This document shows positions 34,099-43,777 of a stretch of 64,000 nt of DNA, piece after piece; the stretch's first letter is position 1; every line of letters starts with the position of its first letter. The notes below the pieces were generated by a model. That model was not told the DNA's origin and ran no database searches. It saw nothing but the letters and a program-made list of their open reading frames with translations. Location: assembly GCF_036108815.1 (NCBI RefSeq), contig NZ_CP107985.1, positions 7,933,501 to 7,997,500 of the forward strand, given 5' to 3'. Made by a program: the position numbers and the translations under genes. This stretch comes from Streptomyces sp. NBC_00353 (lineage in GTDB: Bacteria; Actinomycetota; Actinomycetes; Streptomycetales; Streptomycetaceae).

Positions 34099-34746
34099 AT
34101 GAAGATCCACGCCGAGGCCCTGCTGTTCGACAACGACGGAACGCTGCTCTCCTCCATCGAGTCCGTCCAGCGCTGCTGGACCAGGTGGGCGCAGGAGTAC
34201 GGCGTCACGGCGGAAGACTTCTCCGGCGTCGAACTGCACGGCCGCACGGCCGTCGAGATCATCGCCGAGCTGCTGCCCGCGGACCGGGTCGACGGGGCCC
34301 TCGCCCGTATCGAACAGCTGGAGGTCGAGGACGTGCCCGGTGGCGTCGTGGTGCTACCCGGCACCAAGGAGCTGCTCGGTTCGCTGCCCGCGCACCGCTG
34401 GGCCGTCGTCACCTCCGCCACCCGCCCGCTGGGCGAGGCGCGGCTGCGCGAGGCAGGCATCGACTTCCCGGTGATGATCGCCGCCGAGGACATCACCCGT
34501 GGCAAGCCGGACCCCGAGCCGTACCTCCTCGCGGCCCGTCGCCTCGGCGTCGACCCGGCCCGCTGCGTGGTCTTCGAGGACGCCCCCGCCGGGCTGCGGG
34601 CCGGACGGGCGGCCGGGATGACGACCGTGGCCTTGGCCACAACGCACGATCGTGCCGAGCTGGTCGCCGACGCGGTCGTTACTGATCTCTCCGCCATATC
34701 GGTGCAGGTCACAGCCGCGGGAGTGGAAATCTCCACCGCGGACTGA
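34099..34746 (+). CDS. HAD-family phosphatase
   Basis: A 215-residue haloacid-dehalogenase-like hydrolase, probably a sugar-phosphate phosphatase of the beta-phosphoglucomutase/GPP type. Motif I is LLFDNDGTLLSS (nucleophile Asp and +2 Asp), motif II is VVTSATRP, motif III is the lysine in ITRGKPDPEPYLLAA, and motif IV is VVFEDAPAGLRAGRAAGM. The alpha-helical cap lies between motifs I and II. ATG 34099. Confidence 0.92.
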   Translation: MKIHAEALLFDNDGTLLSSIESVQRCWTRWAQEYGVTAEDFSGVELHGRTAVEIIAELLPADRVDGALARIEQLEVEDVPGGVVVLPGTKELLGSLPAHRWAVVTSATRPLGEARLREAGIDFPVMIAAEDITRGKPDPEPYLLAARRLGVDPARCVVFEDAPAGLRAGRAAGMTTVALATTHDRAELVADAVVTDLSAISVQVTAAGVEISTAD

Positions 34747-35119
34747 ACCGTGCGGCACGACGGTCCACGGCTGTCCGCTATACGGACAGACGGGCAGGCC
34801 GGAACTGCACGTCTGTTTTACTTGGCCCATGACCACGACGAGCAACCGCACCCTTGCGACCGAGGCGATCACGACGCCCGGTGCTCGTTGTATGTGTCGA
34901 ATGCGCGCCTTCTGAGGGCCCCCGCCTGAGCCTCGCGCCCCGAAGCGAGACCGAGCCCACGCCGTCCGCACCCAGCGGAACGAGCTGCTCCAGCACGTAC
35001 CTGCCCCGGCCGAACGCCGCCGCAGCCGTGCCGAGACCCACCGGCCGAACACCCGAGTCCGAACAGTCTCTTCAGACGAATGCCCCGTGCCCGGCGGACA
35101 CCGCGCCGTGCACTCGACA
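34747..35119. other. Long leader region upstream of metN
   Basis: Between the HAD gene and metN lie about 370 bases. They hold a small leader ORF with its own promoter-like box, then about 200 bases without an intact gene. I could not identify a SAM riboswitch, and no long clean terminator stem is obvious after the leader ORF. Confidence 0.5.
34817..34915 (+). CDS. Cys/Met-rich leader peptide upstream of metNIQ (with -10 box)
   Basis: ATG 34829 opens a 28-residue ORF ending at TGA 34913-34915. Its last residues include RCMCRMRAF, encoded by TGT-ATG-TGT-CGA-ATG. Two cysteines by the rare TGT codon and two methionines in five codons look like a ribosome sensor for sulfur amino-acid supply. There is no Shine-Dalgarno sequence. 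TTTACT (34817-34822) six bases before the ATG suggests a leaderless message. It precedes the methionine importer, so attenuation is the likely role. The entry includes the -10 box; the coding part is 34829-34915. Confidence 0.65.
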   Translation, partial: FTWPMTTTSNRTLATEAITTPGARCMCRMRAF

Positions 35120-36210
<1,091 letters not shown>

Positions 36211-36214
<4 letters not shown>

Positions 36215-36882
36215 CCTGGTCCGAAATGCAGCCGCTGCTGTCCCAGGGAACCGTCGACACCCTCTACATGGTGCTGTGGTCCGCGGTCGTCACCGTCCTC
36301 GTCGGACTGCCGCTCGGCGTACTGCTGGTCCTCACCGACAAGGGTGGACTGCTCCAGAACACCGTGGTGAACAAGGTCGTCGGCGTGATCGTGAACATCG
36401 GCCGCTCGCTGCCGTTCATCATCCTGCTGATCGCCCTCATCCCCTTCACCACCTGGGTCGTCGGCACCTTCATCGGCCCGACCGCGATGATCGTGCCGCT
36501 CGCCGTCGGCGCCATCCCGTTCTTCGCCCGGCTCGTCGAGACGGCGGTCCGCGAGGTCGACCACGGGCTCGTCGAAGCCGTCCAGTCGATGGGCGGATCC
36601 ATCCCGACGATCGTGCGCAAGGTCCTGCTGCCGCAGGCCCTGCCGTCGCTCGTCTCCGCGGTCACCACCACCGTCATCGTGCTCATCGGATACTCCGCGA
36701 TGGCCGGCGCGGTCGGCGGCGAAGGGCTCGGCTCCAAGGCCGTCACCTACGGATTCCAGCGCTTCGACAACCAGTTCATGCTCATCACCGTCGCGCTGCT
36801 GATCGTCATCGTGACCGTGGTCCAGCTGATCGGCGACGTGGCCGTACGCCTGCTGGCCCGCCGGGGCCGCACCGCCTCCTGA
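36211..36882 (+). CDS. metI: Methionine ABC transporter, permease
   Basis: A 223-residue inner-membrane permease with five to six hydrophobic segments. The EAA loop that docks on MetN is EAVQSMGGSIPTIVRKVLLP. GTG 36211 overlaps the metN stop (GTGA) with AAGGAGG just upstream, so the two subunits are made together. It channels methionine delivered by MetQ. Confidence 0.95.
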
Positions 36883-36957
36883 GACTTTCTCTCCGCTCAC
36901 AAGCCCGAACTCCTTGTCCGGGCGCACCACCATCACCATCAGAAAGAGGCACTTTTC

Positions 36958-37824
36958 GTGCGTAAGAACATCAAGATCACCGCAGCTGCCGCCGCCACCG
37001 CCGCCCTCGCATTCGGCCTCACCGCCTGCGGCACGTCGTCCGACCCGGCCTCCAAGAGCGAGACCGGCGGCAAGGCCGACGCCTCCAAGGCGCTCGTCGT
37101 CGCCGCGTCCCCGACGCCGCACGCCGACATCCTGAACTTCGTCAAGAAGAACCTGGCGGCCAAGGCGGGCCTCAAGCTGGAGGTCAAGGAGTTCACGGAC
37201 TACGTCCTGCCGAACACCGCCACCGAGAACGGCCAGGTCGACGCCAACTTCTTCCAGCACGTGCCGTACCTCGACGACTTCAACAAGAAGAACAACACCC
37301 ACATCGTCGCGGTCGCCAATGTGCACCTGGAGCCGCTCGGCCTCTACTCCAAGAAGGTCAAGGACCTGAAGGACATCAAGGCCGGCCAGACCATCGCCGT
37401 ACCGAACGACACCACCAACGAGGGCCGTGCGCTCCAGCTCCTCGCCGCGAACGGTCTGATCACCGTCAAGGACGGCGTCGGCACCAACGCCAAGCTCAGC
37501 GACATCACGGACAAGAAGGGCCTGGAGTTCAAGGAGCTGGAGGCCGCAACCGTGCCCCGCGCCCTGAACGATGTCGACGCTGCCGTCATCAACGGCAACT
37601 ACGCCATCGAGGCCAAGCTCCAGCCCGCCAAGGATGCCCTCGTGCTGGAGAAGGCGGAGGACAACCCGTACGCCAACATCCTCGCCGTGAAGGCGGGCAA
37701 CGAGAAGGACGCCCGCGTCCAGAAGCTCGTCAAGCTGCTCCACTCCGACGAGGTCAAGAAGTTCATCGAGGACACCTACCAGGGTTCCGTCGTCCCGGCC
37801 TTCGGCCCCGTCGCCAAGTCCTGA
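36958..37824 (+). CDS. metQ: Methionine-binding lipoprotein
   Basis: A 288-residue substrate-binding lipoprotein. The lipobox is LTAC with the cysteine at residue 24, so the protein is anchored to the outer face of the membrane. The NlpA/MetQ domain shows TPHADILNFVKKNLAAK, VDANFFQHVPYLDDF, VPNDTTNEGRALQLLAANGL and DAAVINGNYA. GTG 36958, 75 bases after metI. It is followed by a strong terminator, which closes metN-I-Q. Confidence 0.95.
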   Translation: MRKNIKITAAAAATAALAFGLTACGTSSDPASKSETGGKADASKALVVAASPTPHADILNFVKKNLAAKAGLKLEVKEFTDYVLPNTATENGQVDANFFQHVPYLDDFNKKNNTHIVAVANVHLEPLGLYSKKVKDLKDIKAGQTIAVPNDTTNEGRALQLLAANGLITVKDGVGTNAKLSDITDKKGLEFKELEAATVPRALNDVDAAVINGNYAIEAKLQPAKDALVLEKAEDNPYANILAVKAGNEKDARVQKLVKLLHSDEVKKFIEDTYQGSVVPAFGPVAKS

Positions 37825-37848
37825 CACCCGTACCGCATCCGCGTGGCC

Positions 37849-37883
37849 GAGCCCCGCGCACCCCACCGGGGTGTGCGGGGCTC
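37849..37883 (+). terminator. Terminator of the metNIQ operon
   Basis: 16-base stem (37849-37864 and 37868-37883) with a single G-T type mismatch and an ACC loop, 24 bases after the metQ stop. Confidence 0.8.
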
Positions 37884-37965
37884 CGCCGTGCCCACCCGGC
37901 CATGCACAAGGTCCGCCCGATGCTGCATGCTGTGCCTTTACACGGTCTTCGGCATGGAGCTGCGC

Positions 37966-38604
37966 ATGACTTCCACCTTTCCGTCCATCTCCATCAGCAC
38001 GGATCGGTTGGTGCTGCGCCCGTTCGACATGACGGACGTCCCCGCGTACATCGAGATGATGAACGACGAACTCGTCACCGCCTGGACGGAGGCACCCCAC
38101 CCCTACACCCAGGTCGACGCGGAACGCTGGGTCCGCCGGATCGCCCCCGCGCAGCGCACCAGCGGTGACGGAATCGTCTTCGCCGTCACCGAGTTCCTCA
38201 CCCAGCGCCTCGTCGGCTCGGTGCGGCTCCGGAACACCGACTGGCGCACGCTCGCCACCGAGGCCGCGTACATCACCGCGCCCTGGGCCCGAGGTGAGGG
38301 TTACGCCACCGAGTCCCTGCTCGCCGTGGCCCAGTGGCTCTTCCGCGACCAGGGCTTCGAACGCATCGAACTGCGCACCGCCGCCGACAACACCGCCTCA
38401 CAGCAGGTCGCCCAGAAGCTCGGCTGCATCAGCGAGGGAGTCCTGCGCAACGCCCGGATAGCGAGGACCCAGACCGAGGACGGCGGCTGGACCGACATCA
38501 GGACCGATCTGATCGTCTGGGGGCTGCTCCCCGAGGACCTCGAAGGAGTCGCCGAGCAGCTGGCGGACGCAGGCGGCTACGGCACCTACAGCGACTGGAA
38601 CTGA
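37966..38604 (+). CDS. GNAT-family N-acetyltransferase, RimJ/RimL type
   Basis: A 212-residue acetyltransferase resembling the ribosomal-protein acetylases RimJ/RimL. It opens with ISTDRLVLRPFDMTDVPAYIEMM, then AYITAPWARGEGYATESLLAVAQWLF (acetyl-CoA site) and ADNTASQQVAQKLGCISEGVLRN, the family's hallmark C-terminal block. The true substrate may be a protein N-terminus or an antibiotic. GGAG six bases before ATG 37966 supports this start over ATG 37954. Confidence 0.9.
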   Translation: MTSTFPSISISTDRLVLRPFDMTDVPAYIEMMNDELVTAWTEAPHPYTQVDAERWVRRIAPAQRTSGDGIVFAVTEFLTQRLVGSVRLRNTDWRTLATEAAYITAPWARGEGYATESLLAVAQWLFRDQGFERIELRTAADNTASQQVAQKLGCISEGVLRNARIARTQTEDGGWTDIRTDLIVWGLLPEDLEGVAEQLADAGGYGTYSDWN

Positions 38605-38722
38605 CGCCGGAACCGACGCCGGGGACCGCACCGGTCCGGACCGGTCGGGGACCAGGTACTCTCACCCTGCCCGCCGCTCGTGGGCAGCCCCACCTGCGAC
38701 AACTCCAGGAGACTGACGAAAG

Positions 38723-39952
38723 ATGGCCGACCGGGTCACGGTGATCGGCTGGGACGGCTCGCCACTGACCGCAGCGGCCGGGGCCGCGCTCTCGGCCGCC
38801 ACCCTCGTCGCGGGCGCCGCCCACCACCTCGCACTCCCCGAAGTCCCGGCAACCGCCGAACGGATCCGCCTCGGCTCCATCGACCTCGCCGCCCGCAGGA
38901 TCGCCGGCCACCGCGGCAGCGCCGTGGTCCTCGCCGACGGCGACCCCGGCTTCTTCGGAGTCGTACGCAATCTCCGCGCACCCGAACACGGCCTGGAAGT
39001 CGAAGTCGTGCCCGCGGTCTCCGCCGTCGCCACCGCGTTCGCCCGCGCCGGAATGCCCTGGGAGGACGCCCAGATCGTCGTCGCCCACCCCCGCACCCTG
39101 CGCCGCGCCGTCAACGTCTGCCGGGCCCACCACAAGGTCGCCGTCCTCACCTCGCCCGGCGCGGGCCCCGCCGAACTCGCCCTGCTCCTCGAAGGCGTGC
39201 ATCGCACCTTCGTCATCTGCGAGGAACTCGGCACCGCACGCGAACAGGTCACCGTCGTCACCTCCGACAAGGCCGCCGACCACGTCTGGCGCGACCCGAA
39301 CGTCGTGATCGTCATCGGTGGCGGCCCCGAGCAGCAGTCCACCGGCTCCTGGATCGCCGGCCGCCACCCCCAGGGCGTACGCGGCTGGGCACTGCCCTCG
39401 GACGCCTACCCCGGCAGCGCGACGGACCCCGAAGGGGAGTCGGGCGAGGGTGAGTCCCCGGGGCTGCGGGCCGCCCAACTCGCCCGCCTCGGTCCGCGTA
39501 CCGGCGACCTCGTCTGGGACATCGGCTCCGGCAGCGGAGCTCTTGCCGTGGAGGCTGCAGGGTTCGGTGCGGCGGTGCTGGCCGTCGACAGCGACCCGGA
39601 CGCCTGCGCCCGGACGGCGGCCGCGGCCCGGGCCTTCGGCGTACAGCTCCAGGTCGTCCAGGGCCGCGCCCCGCACGTGCTGGAGCGGCTGCCGGAGCCC
39701 GATGTCGTGCGGATCGGTGGCGGCGGCGTCCCCGTCGTCACCGCTGTCGCCGACCGCAGGCCGGAGCGGATCGTCACCCATGCGTCGACCCGGGACGAGG
39801 CCGAGGCGCTCGGTGCGGCACTCGCCGAGAACGGCTACACCGTCGAGTGCGCCCTCCTCCAGTCCGTCGAACTCGACACGACCGCATGGTCGGAGCGCGA
39901 ACGCTCGGTCGTGTTTCTGCTCTCAGCGCTGCGCTCGGACCTCGCCCCCTGA
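38723..39952 (+). CDS. cobL: Precorrin-6Y C5,15-methyltransferase (decarboxylating)
   Basis: A 409-residue fusion of a CbiE-like tetrapyrrole methyltransferase (about residues 1-205; GDPGFFGVVRNL, VVPAVSAVATAFARAGMPW) with a CbiT-like SAM methyltransferase (about residues 250-409; VWDIGSGSGALAVEAA, AVDSDPDACART). It methylates C5 and C15 of precorrin-6Y and decarboxylates the acetate side chain in corrin synthesis. It lies upstream of bluB-cobT and the CysG-like gene on the same strand. I see no cobalamin riboswitch in the 118 bases before it. Confidence 0.93.
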   Translation: MADRVTVIGWDGSPLTAAAGAALSAATLVAGAAHHLALPEVPATAERIRLGSIDLAARRIAGHRGSAVVLADGDPGFFGVVRNLRAPEHGLEVEVVPAVSAVATAFARAGMPWEDAQIVVAHPRTLRRAVNVCRAHHKVAVLTSPGAGPAELALLLEGVHRTFVICEELGTAREQVTVVTSDKAADHVWRDPNVVIVIGGGPEQQSTGSWIAGRHPQGVRGWALPSDAYPGSATDPEGESGEGESPGLRAAQLARLGPRTGDLVWDIGSGSGALAVEAAGFGAAVLAVDSDPDACARTAAAARAFGVQLQVVQGRAPHVLERLPEPDVVRIGGGGVPVVTAVADRRPERIVTHASTRDEAEALGAALAENGYTVECALLQSVELDTTAWSERERSVVFLLSALRSDLAP

Positions 39953-40285
39953 CCCGGTCGGCGTACGGCGCGGGGTAGGCTGGCCGATCGTTGTACCGTA
40001 CCCGGCCGTTCGTCGCTTCGTTCGTCAATGTCCGGAAAAGGGGACCGTTTTGGACCCCGTTGTGGTACGGCGGACCCGGGGGATGCGCAACGTGGCGCAG
40101 TCCACAGCGAGCCGTGGCGGAACTACCTGCCGCGGCGGCGAACGGCCGCGAGAATGATGTGTGTCCGCGACCGATTCGTGCCGCGCGGCGAGCCCGCTCG
40201 TTCTTCATGACGAGCGCCGGCGTGCCGTGTTCGGGCGTCCCGGGCGAAGGGCCGAAGGAGCACTGACGATGGGCGAGGGGTACGC
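39953..40285. other. Intergenic region between cobL and bluB-cobT
   Basis: A 333-base gap. It has a short ORF (40154-40210, MMCVRDRFVPRGEPARSS) of doubtful reality and no recognisable B12-box or terminator stem. GAGGGG lies five bases before the next ATG. Confidence 0.4.
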
Positions 40286-43200
40286 ATGAGTGACACCGGC
40301 CAGATCCCGGGCGAGGGACTGCCGGAGAACGCAGGCATGGTGGAGCAGCCGGGCAACCCCGCCCCGGGTGCGTACACCTTCCTCGCTCCCTCCGAGCATG
40401 CGTCCGAGGACGACGATCTTCTGCTGATGCCGAGCCCGCAGGGCGCCTGGAGCGAACCGCAGGTCGCACCGGCTCCCGGTGAGCCGGTGGGCGGCGGCGC
40501 AGTACAGGCACCGGCCCCGCCGGAGGGGCAGGCCGCGTACCAGGCGCAGCCGCAGGGCTACGTCGGCGGTGTGCAGGCCATGCAGGCCCAGGGACCCGTG
40601 CAGGTCCAGGAGGCACCGGACCCGGCCGTGTACGCCGTGCAGCAGGCCGTGGCCGGAGCGATGACCGAGACCGGGCAGGGCACGCACGAGTCCGGCGGCC
40701 GTGACTCGGGCGCCGTCGATCTCAATGGCGTACGCATGCCGGCACCGGTCTCCGTTGCCGCACCGGTTGCGGCCGCCCCCGTGCGCCGGCCGCTGCACCG
40801 CGGCCCGGCCTCGGGCGAGACCCCGTCGTACGGCGGGACGCCGACCGGCGGTGTGGTCCGTTCGCTCGCCGACCGCGGACCCGCGGAGGCGCCACAGACC
40901 CCGATGTCCGCACGGCACGCGGGACCGCCCACCACCGGTCCCGAGTACCTCGACCTGCCGGGCCCGCAGCTCGGCGAGATCCCGCCGCAGGCCGGCAGCC
41001 CGTGGGCGGCCCACGTACCGGAGCAGGTCCCTGCGCCCGTGGCGGTGCAGACGGAAGCCGTGACCGCGGAAGCGGCCGCAGAAACGGTCGTCCCGGAGCC
41101 GGTTGCCGAGCCGATGCAGGTCGCACAGCCGGCCGAGGTCGCCCCGGAGGCCGTACCCGCCGCTGCCGAGGCTTATGTGGACGGCGCGTCCATGGGCCGG
41201 TTCGTGCCCGTGGAGGGATCCGTGCCGACGACTCCGCACCTGGCCCCGACGCCGGTCGTGGAGCAGGTCGTCACCGAGCAGGTCGCGCAGCCGGAAGCCG
41301 TCGTCGAGCCGGCGCCCGCGCCCGAACCCGTAGCCGTTCCGGAGCCCCAGGCCCGGCCCGAGCAGGTCGCGATCGCCATCGAGCCGGTACAGGCCCCGGT
41401 TGTCGAGACCCCCGAGCCCGTCACGGCCGCGCCTGCTGTGGCCGAAGTGCCCGCGCCCGAACCGGTCCCCGCGCCGGAGCCGGTGGTCGTCCCCGAGCCC
41501 GTCGTCGTGCCCGAGGCCGTCGTAGTGGCCGAGCCCGACGTCGTACCCGTAGCCGCGCCGGAGCCGGTCGCCGCTCCGGAGGAACCCGTCCTCGCGCCCG
41601 CCACCGGGACCGCCCCCGAACCGGTCCTCGTGCCCGAACCCGAGACCGGCCCCGAGGTCATCGAGACCCCGGACGTCACGCCCACCGACGCCGGCCCGGA
41701 CGTCGAGGCGCCCGCGCCGGACCAGGAGCCCACGGAGCCGGTCCGGATCCCTGCCGAGGAGGCCCCGGTGGCCGAGACGCCGCAGCCTGCCGCGGAGACT
41801 CCCGACCGCGCCGCCGCCTCCGGGTACGACGACGCCGAGCGCGAAGCCGTGCTCCGCGTCATGCGCGAACGTCGCGACATCCGTAACGGCTTCCGCAGCG
41901 ACCCCATCCCGCACGAGGTGCTGCTCCGCGTCCTCGAGGCGGCGCACACGGCGCCCAGCGTAGGCCACTCGCAGCCCTGGGACTTCGTCGTCATCCGCTC
42001 CGCGGAGACCCGCCGTTCCATGCACGAACTGGCGCAGCGTCAACGCGACGCGTACGCCAAATCGCTGCCCAAGGGCCGGGCCAAGCAGTTCAAGGAACTG
42101 AAGATCGAGGCCATCCTCGACACCCCGGTGAACATCGTCGTCACCGCGGACCCCACCCGCGGCGGCCGCCACACCCTCGGCCGGCACACCCAGCCGCAGA
42201 TGGCCCCGTACTCCTCGGCGCTCGCCGTCGAGAACCTGTGGCTCGCCGCCCGCGCCGAGGGTCTCGGCGTCGGCTGGGTCAGCTTCTTCGACGAGCGGGA
42301 GATGGTCCGGGCCCTCGGCCTGCCCGAGCACCTCGAAGTCGTCGCGTACCTCTGTGTCGGTTATGTCGACGAGTTCCCCGAGGAGCCCGAGCTGATGCAG
42401 GCGGGCTGGTCCAAGCGGCGCCCGCTGTCCTGGGTCGTCCACGAGGAGACGTACGGTCGCCGCGCGCTGCCCGGCGAGGAGCCGCACGACCTGCTGCAGG
42501 AGACCATCTCCAACATCCGTCCGCTGGACGCCAAGGCGCTCGGCGAGGCCTGGGAACGCCAGAAGCGGATGACCAAGCCGGCGGGTGCGCTCGGCATGCT
42601 GGAGATCATCTCCGCGCAGCTGTCGGGTCTCTCCCGGATGTGCCCGCCGCCGATCCCGGAGCCCGCGGCTGTCGCGATCTTCGCCGGGGACCACGGGGTG
42701 CACGCCCAGGGCGTCACCGCGTGGCCGCAGGAGGTCACCGGCCAGATGGTCGCCAACTTCCTCGGCGGCGGCGCGGTCTGCAACGCATTCGCGTCCCAGG
42801 TCGGCGCCGAGGTGTGCGTCGTCGACGTCGGCGTGGCCACGGAGCTGCCCGCGACCCCCGGCCTGCTGCCGCGCAAGGTGCGTGCGGGAACGGCCGACTT
42901 CACGACCGGGCCGGCCCTCACCCGTGAAGAGGTCCTCGCGGCCATCGAGGTCGGCATCGAGACCGCCCGCGATCTGGTGGCAGCGGGCAACAAGGGCCTG
43001 CTGACCGGTGAGATGGGCATCGCCAACACCACCGCGTCCGCCGCGCTGATCTGCGTGTACACGGGCATGGACCCGGCCGAGGTGACCGGTCGTGGCACCG
43101 GGATCAACGACGAGATGCACGCCCGCAAGGTCGACGTGGTCCGTCGTGGCCTCGAACTGCACCAGCCCGACCCGTCCGACCCGATCGGCGTACTTGCCGC

Positions 43201-43540
43201 GGTCGGCGGCCTCGAGCACGCCGCGATGGCGGGATTCCTGCTGGGCGGTGCGTCGCTGCGTACGCCCGTCGTCCTGGACGGGGTGAGCGCGGGCGCCGCG
43301 GCCCTGGTCGCCCGGGCGATCGCCCCCGAGGCCCTCGCCGCATGCATCGCCGGTCACCGCAGCGCGGAGCCCGGCCATGTCGCCGCGCTCAACAAGCTGG
43401 GCCTGCGCCCGCTGATCGACCTCGACCTCCGCCTCGGCGAGGGCACGGGTGCGCTGCTGGCGCTGCCGATCGTGCAGAGTGCGGCGCGGGCGATGCACGA
43501 GGTGGCGACGTTCGACTCGGCGGGCGTCACCGAGAAGTAG
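40286..43540 (+). CDS. cobT: Fused BluB-CobT with a ~510-residue disordered N-terminus
   Basis: A 1084-residue protein. Residues 1-512 are low-complexity, rich in P, A, E and V, with repeated units such as VPEPV and APEPV, and look disordered. Residues about 514-730 form a BluB/nitroreductase-type flavin domain (RRDIRNGFRSDPIPHEVL, HTAPSVGHSQPWDFVVIRS) that makes 5,6-dimethylbenzimidazole from reduced FMN. Residues about 735-1084 are CobT (KPAGALGMLE, FAGDHGVHAQGVTAWPQ, and the general-base glutamate in DLRLGEGTGALLALP), which joins that base to nicotinate mononucleotide to give alpha-ribazole phosphate. Fusing successive steps suggests substrate hand-off. Activity of both domains is inferred from intact motifs. 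Confidence 0.9.
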   Translation: MSDTGQIPGEGLPENAGMVEQPGNPAPGAYTFLAPSEHASEDDDLLLMPSPQGAWSEPQVAPAPGEPVGGGAVQAPAPPEGQAAYQAQPQGYVGGVQAMQAQGPVQVQEAPDPAVYAVQQAVAGAMTETGQGTHESGGRDSGAVDLNGVRMPAPVSVAAPVAAAPVRRPLHRGPASGETPSYGGTPTGGVVRSLADRGPAEAPQTPMSARHAGPPTTGPEYLDLPGPQLGEIPPQAGSPWAAHVPEQVPAPVAVQTEAVTAEAAAETVVPEPVAEPMQVAQPAEVAPEAVPAAAEAYVDGASMGRFVPVEGSVPTTPHLAPTPVVEQVVTEQVAQPEAVVEPAPAPEPVAVPEPQARPEQVAIAIEPVQAPVVETPEPVTAAPAVAEVPAPEPVPAPEPVVVPEPVVVPEAVVVAEPDVVPVAAPEPVAAPEEPVLAPATGTAPEPVLVPEPETGPEVIETPDVTPTDAGPDVEAPAPDQEPTEPVRIPAEEAPVAETPQPAAETPDRAAASGYDDAEREAVLRVMRERRDIRNGFRSDPIPHEVLLRVLEAAHTAPSVGHSQPWDFVVIRSAETRRSMHELAQRQRDAYAKSLPKGRAKQFKELKIEAILDTPVNIVVTADPTRGGRHTLGRHTQPQMAPYSSALAVENLWLAARAEGLGVGWVSFFDEREMVRALGLPEHLEVVAYLCVGYVDEFPEEPELMQAGWSKRRPLSWVVHEETYGRRALPGEEPHDLLQETISNIRPLDAKALGEAWERQKRMTKPAGALGMLEIISAQLSGLSRMCPPPIPEPAAVAIFAGDHGVHAQGVTAWPQEVTGQMVANFLGGGAVCNAFASQVGAEVCVVDVGVATELPATPGLLPRKVRAGTADFTTGPALTREEVLAAIEVGIETARDLVAAGNKGLLTGEMGIANTTASAALICVYTGMDPAEVTGRGTGINDEMHARKVDVVRRGLELHQPDPSDPIGVLAAVGGLEHAAMAGFLLGGASLRTPVVLDGVSAGAAALVARAIAPEALAACIAGHRSAEPGHVAALNKLGLRPLIDLDLRLGEGTGALLALPIVQSAARAMHEVATFDSAGVTEK

Positions 43541-43583
43541 CGCCCGGCCATGGTCGGCCTCACCGGCGCTTGAGGCGCGGGGG

Positions 43584-43600
43584 CCGGGGCACAGCCCCGG
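43584..43600 (+). terminator. Short hairpin after cobT
   Basis: Perfect 7-base arms (43584-43590 and 43594-43600) with an ACA loop, in a GC-rich stretch of the type often repeated after genes in Streptomyces. It may terminate the bluB-cobT message. Confidence 0.5.
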
Positions 43601-43777
43601 TTCCCGGAAAGGGGTGGGCAGGGGAGAGCACCGCACAGCGGTCCCCACCCGCCCCGGCGGCCCGCCCCGCCGCACCCCGTATCGTGGACCCACACCCCAC
43701 AAAACCGCACGTCACAGCCGCTCCACCGCCGTAGCGGCCCGCACGCACCCCGTATCGCCCGAGGAGCCCGCACCGCC

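Noticed and set aside
34916..35119. SAM riboswitch before metN
   Set aside because: I looked for the conserved core and paired stems and found no convincing match; the leader peptide is better supported.
38630..38645. 16-bp palindrome ACCGGTCCGGACCGGT before cobL
   Set aside because: Simple GC-rich palindromes of this size are frequent here; no promoter or regulator link could be shown.
40154..40210. Short ORF MMCVRDRFVPRGEPARSS
   Set aside because: Only 18 residues, no ribosome site and no clear context. Left as a note in the gap entry.
38605..40285. Cobalamin riboswitch near cobL and bluB-cobT
   Set aside because: No B12-box-like core is visible in either upstream region. A covariance-model scan would settle it.
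43561..43600. Possible mobile repeat after cobT
   Set aside because: The CCGGGG/CCCCGG stretch resembles common Streptomyces intergenic repeats and is best read as a hairpin.
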